A stretch of 64,000 bases of DNA, from contig NC_021017.1 of the NCBI RefSeq assembly GCF_000210075.1, positions 1,500,566 to 1,564,565 on the forward strand, read 5' to 3'. The position numbers and the translations under genes are program-made. Under the pieces are notes generated by a model. That model was not told where the DNA came from, did no database searches, and saw nothing but the letters and a program-made list of their open reading frames with translations. Positions 53,730 through 62,972 of this stretch are shown here, piece by piece (the stretch's first letter is position 1; each line of letters begins with the position of its first letter). The DNA is from Bacteroides xylanisolvens XB1A (GTDB lineage: Bacteria; Bacteroidota; Bacteroidia; Bacteroidales; Bacteroidaceae).

Positions 53730-53954
53730 TTACCAAGTTCTTGATGAACTTGGTACATTACTAATCACGAACTTTCCATCAAGGTCAGTGGTAGTTCCGA
53801 TAGATGTACCTTTAATTACAACAGATGCCCCTATGACAGGTTGATTGTCTTCCTCGGAGAAGACAATGCCTGTTACCTTTTTAGAGGTTTGGGCAATTGT
53901 CAGGCTAATGCTTGCTAATAAGCAAGTTAATAACAGCGTTAGTTTTCTTTTCAT
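53730..53954 (-). CDS. Detached 5' end of the SusC gene (signal peptide and CarboxypepD-reg domain), inverted
   Basis: 74 residues: a signal peptide (MKRKLTLLLTCLLASISLTI, cleavage after AQ) and the carboxypeptidase-regulatory beta-sandwich found at the start of SusC proteins (VTGIVFSEEDNQPVIGASV, TTTDLDGKFVISNVP). The reading frame runs into the 17-bp inverted repeat at SSSRT (residues 69-73) and stops one codon later. The same SSSRT, in the same codon phase, occurs at residues 5-9 of the receptor body at 54539. Inverting the segment joins the two parts into one frame. In this orientation it makes only a useless short peptide. Confidence 0.88.
   Translation of the reverse strand: MKRKLTLLLTCLLASISLTIAQTSKKVTGIVFSEEDNQPVIGASVVIKGTSIGTTTDLDGKFVISNVPSSSRTW
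53735..53751 (-). repeat. Left inverted repeat (recombination site) of the SusC switch
   Basis: On the minus strand AAGTTCATCAAGAACTT; exact inverted copy at 54550-54566. The site itself has dyad symmetry (AAGTTC, 5-nt core, GAACTT), as expected for a site-specific recombinase crossover. Confidence 0.9.
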
Positions 53955-54001
53955 ATAGTTTTTATATAGTAGAATAGTCTGTTTTGTTATTTAATTATTT
54001 G

Positions 54002-54031
54002 CAAAAGTAAGCACATTTTTAGAAAAACAAA
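54002..54031 (-). promoter_or_regulatory. Promoter inside the invertible segment
   Basis: On the minus strand TTTG (54028-54031), 18 nt, TACTTTTG (54002-54009), 48 nt before the detached SusC start at 53954. As oriented it drives transcription leftward, away from the receptor body. Confidence 0.65.
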
Positions 54032-54538
54032 GAAAAATATGAAAAAAAATGCGAAATTGAACTGTATAGACAAAATACTATTGATGAAAAAGAAATGCAG
54101 ATGAAACGAGTGTGTAAAAGTGAATTTCTATGCCTTTGTGATGGTTGATAATTCAAAAGAAGTTCCTTTTTGATATTTAAATGTGATAAAATAGCCTGAT
54201 AAGATGTTTAATAACACATGAAAAATCATTAATTAGCATCTATCGGTAGAAAAAGGATAGTTTTCGGGAAGATTATGAATTTCGTGACCGTTATCTTTTA
54301 TATTGTCACTTGGAGTTCAGGATAAAAGCTATTTGGGAACTGGAAAGGTCATTATATAAAAGATATTTTCTACCTCTTCAGTAAACCGGTAAAAGACGAA
54401 AAAAGTAGATTAAAGGCAAAAAAGGAAGATTATTTTTATCTTATAGTTCCGCATTTGTTTGCTTGTATTCTCTTTAGGTATCTTCTTTTTTATGTTTATT
54501 AAAGACTTTATATTTAGATATTTGCGGAGGAATGGGCT

Positions 54539-57500
54539 ATGAAACGTATAAGTTCATCAAGAACTTTGCGAATCACCTATGTCGGCATGAAGCCGCAGGA
54601 TGTTCCTATTAAGCCGGGGACAATCAAGGTGATGATGAAATCCGACTCCGAAGTATTGCAGGAAGTGGTGGTGACCGGTATGCAAAAGATGGACAAACGC
54701 CTGTTTACGGGAGCCACCAAACAATTGGATGCCGATAATGTGAAACTGGACGGTCTGCCCGACATCAGTCGCGGCTTGGAAGGTCGTGCGGCAGGAGTTT
54801 CCGTTCAGAACGTTTCGGGTACTTTCGGTACCGCTCCTAAGATTCGTGTGCGCGGTGCTACTTCCATTTACGGAAGTTCCAAGCCCCTTTGGGTAGTAGA
54901 CGGAGTGATTCTTGAAGATGCCATCGACGTAGGTCCCGACGATCTTTCCTCCGGTGATGCGGAGACATTAATCAGTTCCGCCATAGCCGGGTTGAATTCC
55001 GACGACATCGAGAGCTTTCAGATATTGAAAGACGGATCGGCGACTTCCATTTACGGTGCACGTGCGATGGCAGGCGTGATTGTGGTCACCACCAAAAAAG
55101 GCCGTGCCGGAGTCAGCAAAATCAGTTATACCGGTGAGTTTACCACCCGTGCCATACCCAGTTACAAAGAATTCAATATCATGAATTCGCAGGAACAGAT
55201 GGGTATCTATAAAGAGATGGAGCAGAAAGGCTGGCTGAACAGTGCCGACCTTTTCCGTGCCAAAGACACGGGAGTGTACGGTCGTATGTATCGTCTCATC
55301 GACGAGTATAATAACAGCAACGGCCAGCGCGGACTTCTCAACACCCCCGAATCCCGCAATGCTTATCTCCGTGAAGCGGAAATGCGTAACACCGACTGGT
55401 TCGACGTGCTTTTCACCAATGCCATTTCGCAGAATCATTCCGTCAGCGTCACCGCCGGAACGGAAAAATCATCCTTCTATGCCTCGTTGAGCGCTATGCT
55501 CGATCCGGGCTGGTACAAGCAGAGCAAAGTGAAGCGTTACACAGCCAACGTAAACACCACCTATAATCTTTATAAAAACCTGTCGATCAACCTGATTTCT
55601 AACGCTTCCTACCGTCAACAAAACGCACCGGGAACGATGAGCTCTAGCCTCGACATCGCTTCCGGAAAGATGTCACGCGGATTCGATATCAACCCTTATT
55701 CTTACGCGCTCAATACGAGCCGTACGCTCGACCCGTCTGCGGATTATATCAGCAACTACGCTCCATTCAACATTCTTCACGAACTGGATAATAACTACAT
55801 CGAAATCAACATGGTAGATGTGAAATTTCAAGGCGAGCTGAAATGGAAAGTGATTCAAGGACTTGAATTGAGTGCCCTCGGAGCTGTGAGATACCAGACC
55901 TCGTCGCAGGAACACAACGTGCTCGACGATGCCAACCAAGCCGTTGCCTACCGTACCGGTATGGACGACGCCACCATCCGCGAACAAAACGGATTGCTTT
56001 ATAAAGACCCCGACAATCCATACGCCCTGCCTATCACCCTGCTGCCCGAGGGGGGAATCTACCAGCGTCAGGACCGCCGTATGTTGGGGCTCGATTTCCG
56101 CGGAACCCTCTCATGGAATCACCTTTTTGCCGAAAAACACATCACTAACTTCTTTGCCGGTATGGAAGTGAACAGCCTTAAAAAGGCATATTCTTCCTTT
56201 CAGGGCTGGGGAATGCAATATTCGATGGGGGAAATTCCTTCCTACGTCTATCAGTTTTTCAAGAACGGAATAGAGTCCGGTTCGCGTTATTACAGTCTGG
56301 GGCACTCCGAAACCCGTAGCATTGCGAGCTTTCTCAACGCCACCTATTCTTATGACGGCCGTTACACGCTCAACGGAACGTTTCGTTACGAAGGAACCAA
56401 CCGCATGGGCCGCAGCCGTTCGTCACGCTGGCTGCCCACGTGGAACTTGTCCGGTGCGTGGAACGTGCACGAGGAAGCTTTTTTTAAAGCGCTCCAACCC
56501 ACTCTTTCCAACCTGACTCTGAAAGCTTCTTACTCTCTTACTGCCGATCGCGGTCCGGCGGAAGTAACCAATTCGCAAGCCATCATCCGCAGTTTCTCTC
56601 CCTATCGTCCTTTTACCGATATTCAGGAAACGGGACTTTACATCGAGGACATCGAGAACAGCGAACTCACCTACGAGAAAAAGCATGAACTGAACATCGG
56701 CATCGACCTCAGTTTGCTCGAAAACCGGATCAATTTCTCTGCCGACTGGTATCAGCGCAACAACTATGACCTGATCGGTGTAGTTCCCACGCAGGGAGTG
56801 GGCGGTTTCATCAACAAATATGCCAACGTAGCCACGATGAAATCCCACGGTGTGGAGTTCACCCTTTCCACCCGCAACATTCGCACGAAAGATTTTTCGT
56901 GGAATACGGACTTTATCTTCTCCTACGCCAAAAATGAAGTGACCCAACTGAAAGGACTCACCAGCATGATGGAACTGGTATCCGGCAACGGTTTCGCCCG
57001 TGAAGGCTATCCCGTGCGCGGACTGTTTTCCATCCCTTTTGCAGGGCTCGACGCGGACGGTATTCCACAGTATCTGATTGACGGAAAACTGACCACTACC
57101 GGTGTCAACTTTCAGGAACGGGAGAAACTTGATTATCTGAAATATGAAGGTCCTACCGACCCTACTGTCACAGGAAGTTTCGGTAACGTATTCACTTACA
57201 AAGGCTTCAAACTGAATGTCTTTATGACCTATTCTTTCGGCAACGTAGTTCGACTGGACCCTGTGTTCAACTATAAATACTCCGACCTCACCGCCATGCC
57301 GCGTGAGTTTAAGAATCGTTGGACGGTCTCCGGCGATGAGGCGAAAACCAATATACCAGTGATAATAAGCGACCCGCAATATCAGGCGAATACCTCGCTC
57401 TATCTTGCTTACAATGCTTACAACTACTCCACGGAGCGTATTGCCAAAGGCGATTTTATCCGTATGAAGGAAATATCACTGATGTATGAGTTCCCGAAAA

Positions 57501-57676
57501 GCTGGATTGCCCCTGCCAAAATTTCCAACTTGTCGCTTAAGTTGCAGGCCACTAACCTCTTCCTGATTTATGCCGGCAAGAAACTGAACGGGCAGGATCC
57601 GGAATTTGTGAATACCGGCGGTGTAGCATCGCCCGTACCCCGCCAGTTCACCCTCACCCTGCGCCTGGGACTGTAA
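54539..57676 (+). CDS. SusC-like TonB-dependent transporter body, 5' end detached by inversion
   Basis: 1045 residues from a local ATG, preceded by GGAGG (54526-54530). It lacks a signal peptide and the N-terminal domain; from residue 9 (TLRITYVGMKPQD) it is a standard SusC: end of the regulatory domain, plug beginning at EVVVTGMQKMDKRLFTGATK, and barrel ending in FTLTLRLGL. The missing front lies inverted at 53730-53954. Without inversion any product would stay in the cytoplasm, so this is the OFF state. Codons end in C or G far more often than in the first SusC of the window. The SusD partner starts 38 nt downstream. Confidence 0.93.
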   Translation: MKRISSSRTLRITYVGMKPQDVPIKPGTIKVMMKSDSEVLQEVVVTGMQKMDKRLFTGATKQLDADNVKLDGLPDISRGLEGRAAGVSVQNVSGTFGTAPKIRVRGATSIYGSSKPLWVVDGVILEDAIDVGPDDLSSGDAETLISSAIAGLNSDDIESFQILKDGSATSIYGARAMAGVIVVTTKKGRAGVSKISYTGEFTTRAIPSYKEFNIMNSQEQMGIYKEMEQKGWLNSADLFRAKDTGVYGRMYRLIDEYNNSNGQRGLLNTPESRNAYLREAEMRNTDWFDVLFTNAISQNHSVSVTAGTEKSSFYASLSAMLDPGWYKQSKVKRYTANVNTTYNLYKNLSINLISNASYRQQNAPGTMSSSLDIASGKMSRGFDINPYSYALNTSRTLDPSADYISNYAPFNILHELDNNYIEINMVDVKFQGELKWKVIQGLELSALGAVRYQTSSQEHNVLDDANQAVAYRTGMDDATIREQNGLLYKDPDNPYALPITLLPEGGIYQRQDRRMLGLDFRGTLSWNHLFAEKHITNFFAGMEVNSLKKAYSSFQGWGMQYSMGEIPSYVYQFFKNGIESGSRYYSLGHSETRSIASFLNATYSYDGRYTLNGTFRYEGTNRMGRSRSSRWLPTWNLSGAWNVHEEAFFKALQPTLSNLTLKASYSLTADRGPAEVTNSQAIIRSFSPYRPFTDIQETGLYIEDIENSELTYEKKHELNIGIDLSLLENRINFSADWYQRNNYDLIGVVPTQGVGGFINKYANVATMKSHGVEFTLSTRNIRTKDFSWNTDFIFSYAKNEVTQLKGLTSMMELVSGNGFAREGYPVRGLFSIPFAGLDADGIPQYLIDGKLTTTGVNFQEREKLDYLKYEGPTDPTVTGSFGNVFTYKGFKLNVFMTYSFGNVVRLDPVFNYKYSDLTAMPREFKNRWTVSGDEAKTNIPVIISDPQYQANTSLYLAYNAYNYSTERIAKGDFIRMKEISLMYEFPKSWIAPAKISNLSLKLQATNLFLIYAGKKLNGQDPEFVNTGGVASPVPRQFTLTLRLGL
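54550..54566 (+). repeat. Right inverted repeat (recombination site) of the SusC switch
   Basis: AAGTTCATCAAGAACTT, inside the 5' end of the receptor-body frame, encoding SSSRT in the same phase as the left copy. Confidence 0.9.
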
Positions 57677-57714
57677 GTAAAGAATAGAGAATCAACCTAA
57701 AAAACATACGAGAG

Positions 57715-59268
57715 ATGAAGAAAAAGATAAACCATATACTCCCTGCACTGGTACTGACCGCAAGTTTAGGTCTGACCACCGTCTCCTGCAACGGCTTTCT
57801 GGACGAAATGCCGGACAACCGTACGGAGTTGAACACCGACCAGAAAATAGCCAAACTGCTTGTATCGGCGTATGCCGACGTGTCGCCCAACGAACTGTTC
57901 GAGCTTTACAGCGATAACTCTGATGATAGTGGCCCTACCTACGGTTACTACAAGCTTTCCGAACAAGAGTGCTACCACTGGCAAGACACCAAGGAAGAAT
58001 ATCAGGACACGCCCAATTCTCTTTGGGGAGGTTACTACAGCGCAATAGCCGCCGCCAATATGGCGCTCGATGCCATCGAAGAAAAAGGAAATCCGGCGTC
58101 ACTCGACCCACAGAGAGGTGAAGCGCTCGTGTGCCGTGCCTACTGTCATTTCATGTTGGCGAATATCTTCTGCAACGCCTACGACACTCATGCCTCCCAA
58201 TCTTTAGGAGTGCCTTATATGGAAGAGGTAGAAACCACCGTATCTCCCCGTTACGAACGAGGTACGTTGGAAGAAGTGTACCGAAAAGTGGAGCGTGACC
58301 TCCTCGAAGGGATCGACTTGATTTCGGACGACAGCTACTCTGTACCCAAATATCACTTTACCCGTAAAGCCGCTTATGCCTTTGCCGCCCGTTTCTACCT
58401 TTATTATATGAAGCCCGATTTTTCCAATTGCGACCGTGTGATTGATTTTGCCACCCGTGTATTGGGGACTAATCCTGCCGATCTGCTGCGCAACTGGGAA
58501 GCGTTGGGTAATCTTTCCGTGAACGGAAACGTGCAGGCAGATGCCTATATCGCCTCTTCCAATGAAGCCAACCTGTTGATAAGCAGCACCGTTTCCAACT
58601 GGGGAGCAATCGGGAGTGACTATCTGATAGGTCCGCGTTACTTCCACAACCAGACGCTCGCTACCAGCGAAACCTGTCTGTCTTCAGGATTGTGGGGCAG
58701 TTCGGATTATTTCTATCTGAAACCTTTCTCCACCAACGGGTTTGTTGCCAGTATCCTGCGCAAGAGCGGGCTTTATGAGGGCACATACCTTTATTATATG
58801 CCGGTTTTGTTTTCTACGGACGAAACCTTGCTTTGTCGTGCCGAAGCATACGCGCTGAAGAAAATGTATGCCCAGTCGGCAGCCGACATCACGAGTTGGC
58901 AACGTGCCTATACCCGCAACAAATCGGTGCTGACACCCGAACAGATCAACACCTATTATGATAGGATGAGTTTTTATACTCCCTTCACGCAACAAACACC
59001 GAAAAAGAAACTGGCCCCCGACTTTACGATTGAAGAGGGAATGCAGGAAAACTTCATCCATTGTATTCTGCATATCCGTCGTATCACCACCCTGCACGAA
59101 GGGATGCGCTGGCCCGACATCAAGCGATATGGCATCCTGATTTATCGCCGTGACATGGCCAACCAGCGTGTCACCGACGAAATGCCTCCGAACGACTTGC
59201 GTTATGCAATCCAAATTCCGAGGAGTGTGATCGTGGCGGGTATACAACCCAACCCGAGAAGAAATTAA
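57715..59268 (+). CDS. SusD-like surface lipoprotein of the switchable locus
   Basis: 517 residues. Lipoprotein signal ending in VSCNGFLDEMPDN, TPR-type helices with SLWGGYYSAIAAANMALDAI, and the RagB/SusD C-terminal region ending with YAIQIPRSVIVAG. It is the lid partner of the SusC just upstream. If transcription comes only from the promoter in the invertible segment, its expression is switched together with SusC. Confidence 0.93.
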   Translation: MKKKINHILPALVLTASLGLTTVSCNGFLDEMPDNRTELNTDQKIAKLLVSAYADVSPNELFELYSDNSDDSGPTYGYYKLSEQECYHWQDTKEEYQDTPNSLWGGYYSAIAAANMALDAIEEKGNPASLDPQRGEALVCRAYCHFMLANIFCNAYDTHASQSLGVPYMEEVETTVSPRYERGTLEEVYRKVERDLLEGIDLISDDSYSVPKYHFTRKAAYAFAARFYLYYMKPDFSNCDRVIDFATRVLGTNPADLLRNWEALGNLSVNGNVQADAYIASSNEANLLISSTVSNWGAIGSDYLIGPRYFHNQTLATSETCLSSGLWGSSDYFYLKPFSTNGFVASILRKSGLYEGTYLYYMPVLFSTDETLLCRAEAYALKKMYAQSAADITSWQRAYTRNKSVLTPEQINTYYDRMSFYTPFTQQTPKKKLAPDFTIEEGMQENFIHCILHIRRITTLHEGMRWPDIKRYGILIYRRDMANQRVTDEMPPNDLRYAIQIPRSVIVAGIQPNPRRN

Positions 59269-59288
59269 CAAAGAAAAAAGTGGAAGTT

Positions 59289-60200
59289 ATGAAAAAACAG
59301 CTCATTTATTTTTTGCTTGCCCTTACCGCAGTCTGCCTGGGAGCTTGCAACAATGACGACGAAATAGATACTGCGCACAGCATTTTCTCCACCGAGCCGG
59401 TGGAGAGGAACGCTTTCGACGATTGGTTGCTCGACAACTACACATATCCCTACAACATCGATTTCATGTATCGCATGAAGGACATCGAAAGCGACCATAA
59501 ATACAATCTTGTACCTGCCGATTATGATAAAGCGGTGGCACTGTCCAAAATCATCAAGCACGTCTGGATGGACGCTTATGTAGAACTGGCTGGAATCGAT
59601 TTTCTCCGCGTATATGTGCCTAAAACCTTTCATCTCATCGGATCGCCTGCTTACGAAAGTAGCGGGAATATGGTACTCGGTACGGCAGAAGGCGGAAAGA
59701 AAATCACGCTTTACAACGTGAACGACCTCAACGTGAAGAAAATCAATATCGAAAAACTGAACAACTATTACTTTGAAACGATGCACCATGAGTTCGCTCA
59801 TATCCTTCACCAGAAACGGAACTTCGACCCTTCTTTCAACCGGATCTCGGAGGGGAAATATGTGGGAGCCGACTGGTACTACTACATGACTGCAGAGGGA
59901 GCCATGCCCCGTACAAACGATATAGCGTGGCCCGACGGCTTCGTGACCGCCTATGCCATGAATCAGGCGAACGAGGATTTCGTGGAAAACATAGCCATGT
60001 ACGTCACCCACACGCAGACCTACTGGGATAATATGTTGAGGGCTGCCGGAGAAACGGGTGCAGCCACTATCAATAAAAAGTTTGCTATTGTTTACAACTA
60101 TATGCGGGATACTTGGGGAATCGACCTCAACGAACTGCGCAAAATCGTACTGCGTCGTCAGCAGGAAATTACCGAAATTGACTTGAGTACGATTCAATGA
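59289..60200 (+). CDS. Substrate import-associated zinc metallohydrolase lipoprotein
   Basis: 303 residues from the Met at 59289, which begins a clean lipoprotein signal (MKKQLIYFLLALTAVCLGAC); the frame also allows 59280. The zinc motif HEFAH (H167, E168, H171) is present, followed by LHQKRNFDPSFNRISEGKY and NEDFVENIAMYVTH, which probably supplies the third ligand. The family (TIGR04549) always sits beside SusC/SusD pairs, suggesting protein or peptide-bearing substrates handled at the surface. It lies 20 nt after SusD. Confidence 0.87.
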   Translation: MKKQLIYFLLALTAVCLGACNNDDEIDTAHSIFSTEPVERNAFDDWLLDNYTYPYNIDFMYRMKDIESDHKYNLVPADYDKAVALSKIIKHVWMDAYVELAGIDFLRVYVPKTFHLIGSPAYESSGNMVLGTAEGGKKITLYNVNDLNVKKINIEKLNNYYFETMHHEFAHILHQKRNFDPSFNRISEGKYVGADWYYYMTAEGAMPRTNDIAWPDGFVTAYAMNQANEDFVENIAMYVTHTQTYWDNMLRAAGETGAATINKKFAIVYNYMRDTWGIDLNELRKIVLRRQQEITEIDLSTIQ

Positions 60201-60228
60201 GTATGAATTTTAATTATACATTATCACT

Positions 60229-61536
60229 ATGAAGAAGAATATAACAATATACCTCTTGTTAGCTCTTGCCTGCCTGGGCTTGCAGTCATGTCTCTTTCAG
60301 GAGGAGAACTACTTTGACGATTCGTCTGCCAACCGTGCCACAGCCGATGTGAACCGGTGCAGCGAACTTTTGAAAGCGGCTCCGAATGGCTGGGTGATGG
60401 AATATTACATCGGCAAGGATTATTCGCTTGGAGGCATCACCCTGCTTTGCAGGTTTGATGGTCAGCGGGTGACAATGGCTTCGCAGATGTCGGAAGCAGA
60501 TGAGACGGTCAGTTCGCTCTATAGCGTTAAGTCGGAACAGGCGACGATGTTGTCATTCGATACCTATAATTATCTGGTGCATTATTTCGGGCAGCCGCAG
60601 GGAAGTATGTCTGACGACCCGAACGGGACGCTCGGAGGCGACTACGAATTTATTATTTCGAGTGCTTCTGCCGAGCGTATCGAACTGAAAGGCAAAAAAT
60701 ACGGCAACCGGATTGTGATGAAGGCACTTACCGAAGACCAGACGTGGAAGCAATATCTCACCAAAATTAAGAAGGTGGAGGACGATGCTTTCTTTTATGA
60801 ATATGATTTACTGATGGACGGACTCTACACGGGGCAAATGCTGCGCAGCAACTATACGTTTATCGTGACTTATTACGACGAAATAGGAAAAGTGCATCAG
60901 AAAACCGTGCCTTTTATGTTTACCGCCGACGGACTACGTTTCCATGAACCGGTAACGATAGACGGGCAGACGATGCAGAATTTTGTCTGGAAGAACGAGC
61001 TTATCAGCTTTGTCTGTACCGACGAAGGGGCTACGGGAGTCAAACTGGCGGGTGTCTACACTGCCGGGTATCAAAGCTATGATTATTATCCGGGCACTTA
61101 TCAGATGGATTTTTACCGCCTGAACGATGAAACGGGACAACTGGAAGTGGCCTCGCAGGAAGTCCGGCTATTGAAGAACGAAGACGGGAAGAGTTACTGG
61201 CTCAAAGGGTTGGAATATGATATTCTGGTGATGTATGACAAGCCGCGTGGCGGACTTTCCGTCTCTCCGCAACTTCTCGAAAAGGTACAGGGCGGATATG
61301 TTTATCTGGCTATGTGGGACGTAATGAACGATTATGTGCTCCGCAATAAGTCTATCGGACTGATTAGCTATGCTACCACTAACGGCATTTACCTGGTGGA
61401 CAATGGAGTCTGGATGGGGGAAGTTTCCGGATTCATCTTCGGAGTGTACAACTCGCAGGAGGAGGACGCAGCTTTCATCGGATACACGGATGCAGTTGCG
61501 TCAATCAGATTGGTAAAAAAAACAATAGAAGAATAG
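60229..61536 (+). CDS. DUF4302 lipoprotein
   Basis: 435 residues, lipoprotein signal ending in LQSC. Opening CSELLKAAPNGWVMEYYIG is typical of DUF4302, a Bacteroidetes family encoded with SusC/D and metallohydrolase genes. It is beta-rich and probably surface-exposed, helping to bind the imported substrate. Follows the metallohydrolase by 28 nt and is followed by the next gene after 1 nt, so all are one operon. Confidence 0.82.
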   Translation: MKKNITIYLLLALACLGLQSCLFQEENYFDDSSANRATADVNRCSELLKAAPNGWVMEYYIGKDYSLGGITLLCRFDGQRVTMASQMSEADETVSSLYSVKSEQATMLSFDTYNYLVHYFGQPQGSMSDDPNGTLGGDYEFIISSASAERIELKGKKYGNRIVMKALTEDQTWKQYLTKIKKVEDDAFFYEYDLLMDGLYTGQMLRSNYTFIVTYYDEIGKVHQKTVPFMFTADGLRFHEPVTIDGQTMQNFVWKNELISFVCTDEGATGVKLAGVYTAGYQSYDYYPGTYQMDFYRLNDETGQLEVASQEVRLLKNEDGKSYWLKGLEYDILVMYDKPRGGLSVSPQLLEKVQGGYVYLAMWDVMNDYVLRNKSIGLISYATTNGIYLVDNGVWMGEVSGFIFGVYNSQEEDAAFIGYTDAVASIRLVKKTIEE

Positions 61537-61537
61537 T

Positions 61538-62713
61538 ATGATGAACAAGTTATTTATGATAGTAGTATCCGTATGCTGCCTGCTGATGACAGCGTGCGGC
61601 ACGGAAAACGATGAAACGCCGCAGGGCTTCCGCATTGTGGACACGGATGTCGATCTGGTTGCCGGCGGTGGAACGGTGGAAGTGGTTTTGCAGGCTGCCG
61701 GAGAACTGACGGCTGTTTCCGGTGCGGACTGGTGCAGGGTGATCGAAGTGACAAACGAGAAAATCACATTACTCGCCAGGGCTAATTATGAATATGTGTC
61801 ACGTGCCACGCAAGTGACCGTAAGCGATGGTAGCAACGAACAGAAGATTGTGGTGACACAGGCTGGTAATATTTTTGCGCCCGATACCGACCAACAGGTG
61901 TTGCGGCTCGGAAATGCTCCTTCACAGACTGTGGTGCGGGTCAACAGTTCGTTTGATTTCAAGGTGAGTATACAGAAAGGAGTCGATTGGGTGGAAGTCC
62001 CTACAGCCTCGAAAGAGGAAGGCTTCCTGCTCGTACTGAAAGAGAACAAAACCGGAAATCCGCGTGCCTGCCAACTGATGGTCAGTACGAATGAGGGACG
62101 GAAGTTTTTCTATTATGTCTACCAGTATGAAGCGAGTGACTTGCTCGGAGCATGGAGGGACAGCCAGATTTATGTGAAATGGGATACGAAAAAGATAGAT
62201 AAGGCATATCGTCTCTCGGCTACGGAGGTGACGAAAGATGCGGAAGGTGATGGTTATACGATCAATATGTCGTTAGTCGGTACTCCGGTGGCACCGTATC
62301 TGAAAGATCCCTCGAAGGCCACGATTTCATTGCAGGCAACCTACGAGGATGGAGCTTTTGTGGTTCCTATCGGCGCAGCGCAGAAAGATTTTGTCCTGAC
62401 GCAGGAGGTGGATGGAACGGCCAATAATGCAATGAACCGGACAGCTGATGACACAGCACTGGAAGAGGATGTCGTTTTACAAACATTATACGGCTTTTCC
62501 GTAGCAGCTTCCTCCAACATTTATGCGAAAGGTAATTTCGGATTTGCTCCTGTGCTTTATCAGGATGGTTCTATCGGGATGAGTTATCAGGATGTAGCCG
62601 GTGCGCCGGAGAGCGGGTGTTATCTTGCGATAGCATTGTTCGACGGACAGCAGTTTTCTACGGCAGCATTGAAAGACTATATTCTTTTCCCTGACATTGC
62701 GCTCTTTAAATAG
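61538..62713 (+). CDS. BACON-type lipoprotein
   Basis: 391 residues, start at the first or second Met of MMNKLF. Lipoprotein signal ending in LMTAC. A BACON-like beta-sandwich (about 25-110, with GADWCRVIE and QVTVSDGSNEQKIVVTQAG) is followed by a second sandwich (about 115-205) and a less familiar C-terminal part (about 215-391). BACON domains bind glycans or host glycoproteins. Only 1 nt separates it from the DUF4302 gene. Confidence 0.8.
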   Translation: MMNKLFMIVVSVCCLLMTACGTENDETPQGFRIVDTDVDLVAGGGTVEVVLQAAGELTAVSGADWCRVIEVTNEKITLLARANYEYVSRATQVTVSDGSNEQKIVVTQAGNIFAPDTDQQVLRLGNAPSQTVVRVNSSFDFKVSIQKGVDWVEVPTASKEEGFLLVLKENKTGNPRACQLMVSTNEGRKFFYYVYQYEASDLLGAWRDSQIYVKWDTKKIDKAYRLSATEVTKDAEGDGYTINMSLVGTPVAPYLKDPSKATISLQATYEDGAFVVPIGAAQKDFVLTQEVDGTANNAMNRTADDTALEEDVVLQTLYGFSVAASSNIYAKGNFGFAPVLYQDGSIGMSYQDVAGAPESGCYLAIALFDGQQFSTAALKDYILFPDIALFK

Positions 62714-62846
62714 TTGGAAACTTGCAACTTATGAATCAACCGGATATAACGTTTCCGGAATAGATGTATGAAGAAAAGAACTACCGTTGTGAAACGGAAT
62801 GAGAGGTTAATAACTCTCTCTTAATTTTAACTTTACATATATGACA

Positions 62847-62909
62847 GGCGGGGAGGACTACCCGTGTGGAAAACGGGAGTTTTTTTCCCGGGATTACCCC
62901 GCCTTTTTT
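62847..62909 (+). terminator. Complex GC-rich hairpin/terminator inside the lipoprotein operon
   Basis: GGCGGGG (62847-62853) pairs with CCCCGCC (62897-62903) and is followed by six T. A second stem, CCCGT/ACGGG (62861-62865 with 62873-62877), lies inside. It stands between the BACON-type gene and the next lipoprotein, so it may end or attenuate the operon. Confidence 0.65.
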
Positions 62910-62972
62910 ATTGCCTCCAGGGGGACTACGGAAGTTCTTTTTAATGTTGTAACGATATAAAATAACTCTTAT

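Larger units (their letters stand above)
53735..54566. mobile_element. 832-bp invertible DNA segment controlling SusC
   Basis: Bounded by the 17-bp inverted repeats. It carries a promoter, the SusC signal peptide and the N-terminal domain, all pointing away from the receptor body. Inversion places the start codon at 54347 and yields one open frame to 57676 (1109 residues), with the joint reading NVPSSSRTLRITYVGMKPQD, which is an uninterrupted SusC sequence. The 584 bp between 53955 and 54538 hold no other gene I can support. No recombinase gene lies in the window. Confidence 0.88.

Noticed and set aside
56423-57379. 318-residue open frame antisense to the second SusC
   Set aside because: It lies entirely within a conserved SusC barrel and has no signal or motif.
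59265-60197. 310-residue open frame antisense to the zinc metallohydrolase
   Set aside because: The plus-strand gene has a lipoprotein signal, HEFAH motif and operon spacing; the antisense frame shows no recognisable features.
62843-62959. Small coding frame across the GC-rich hairpin before the last lipoprotein
   Set aside because: The bases form a strong hairpin followed by a T-run, which explains them better than a 38-residue peptide.
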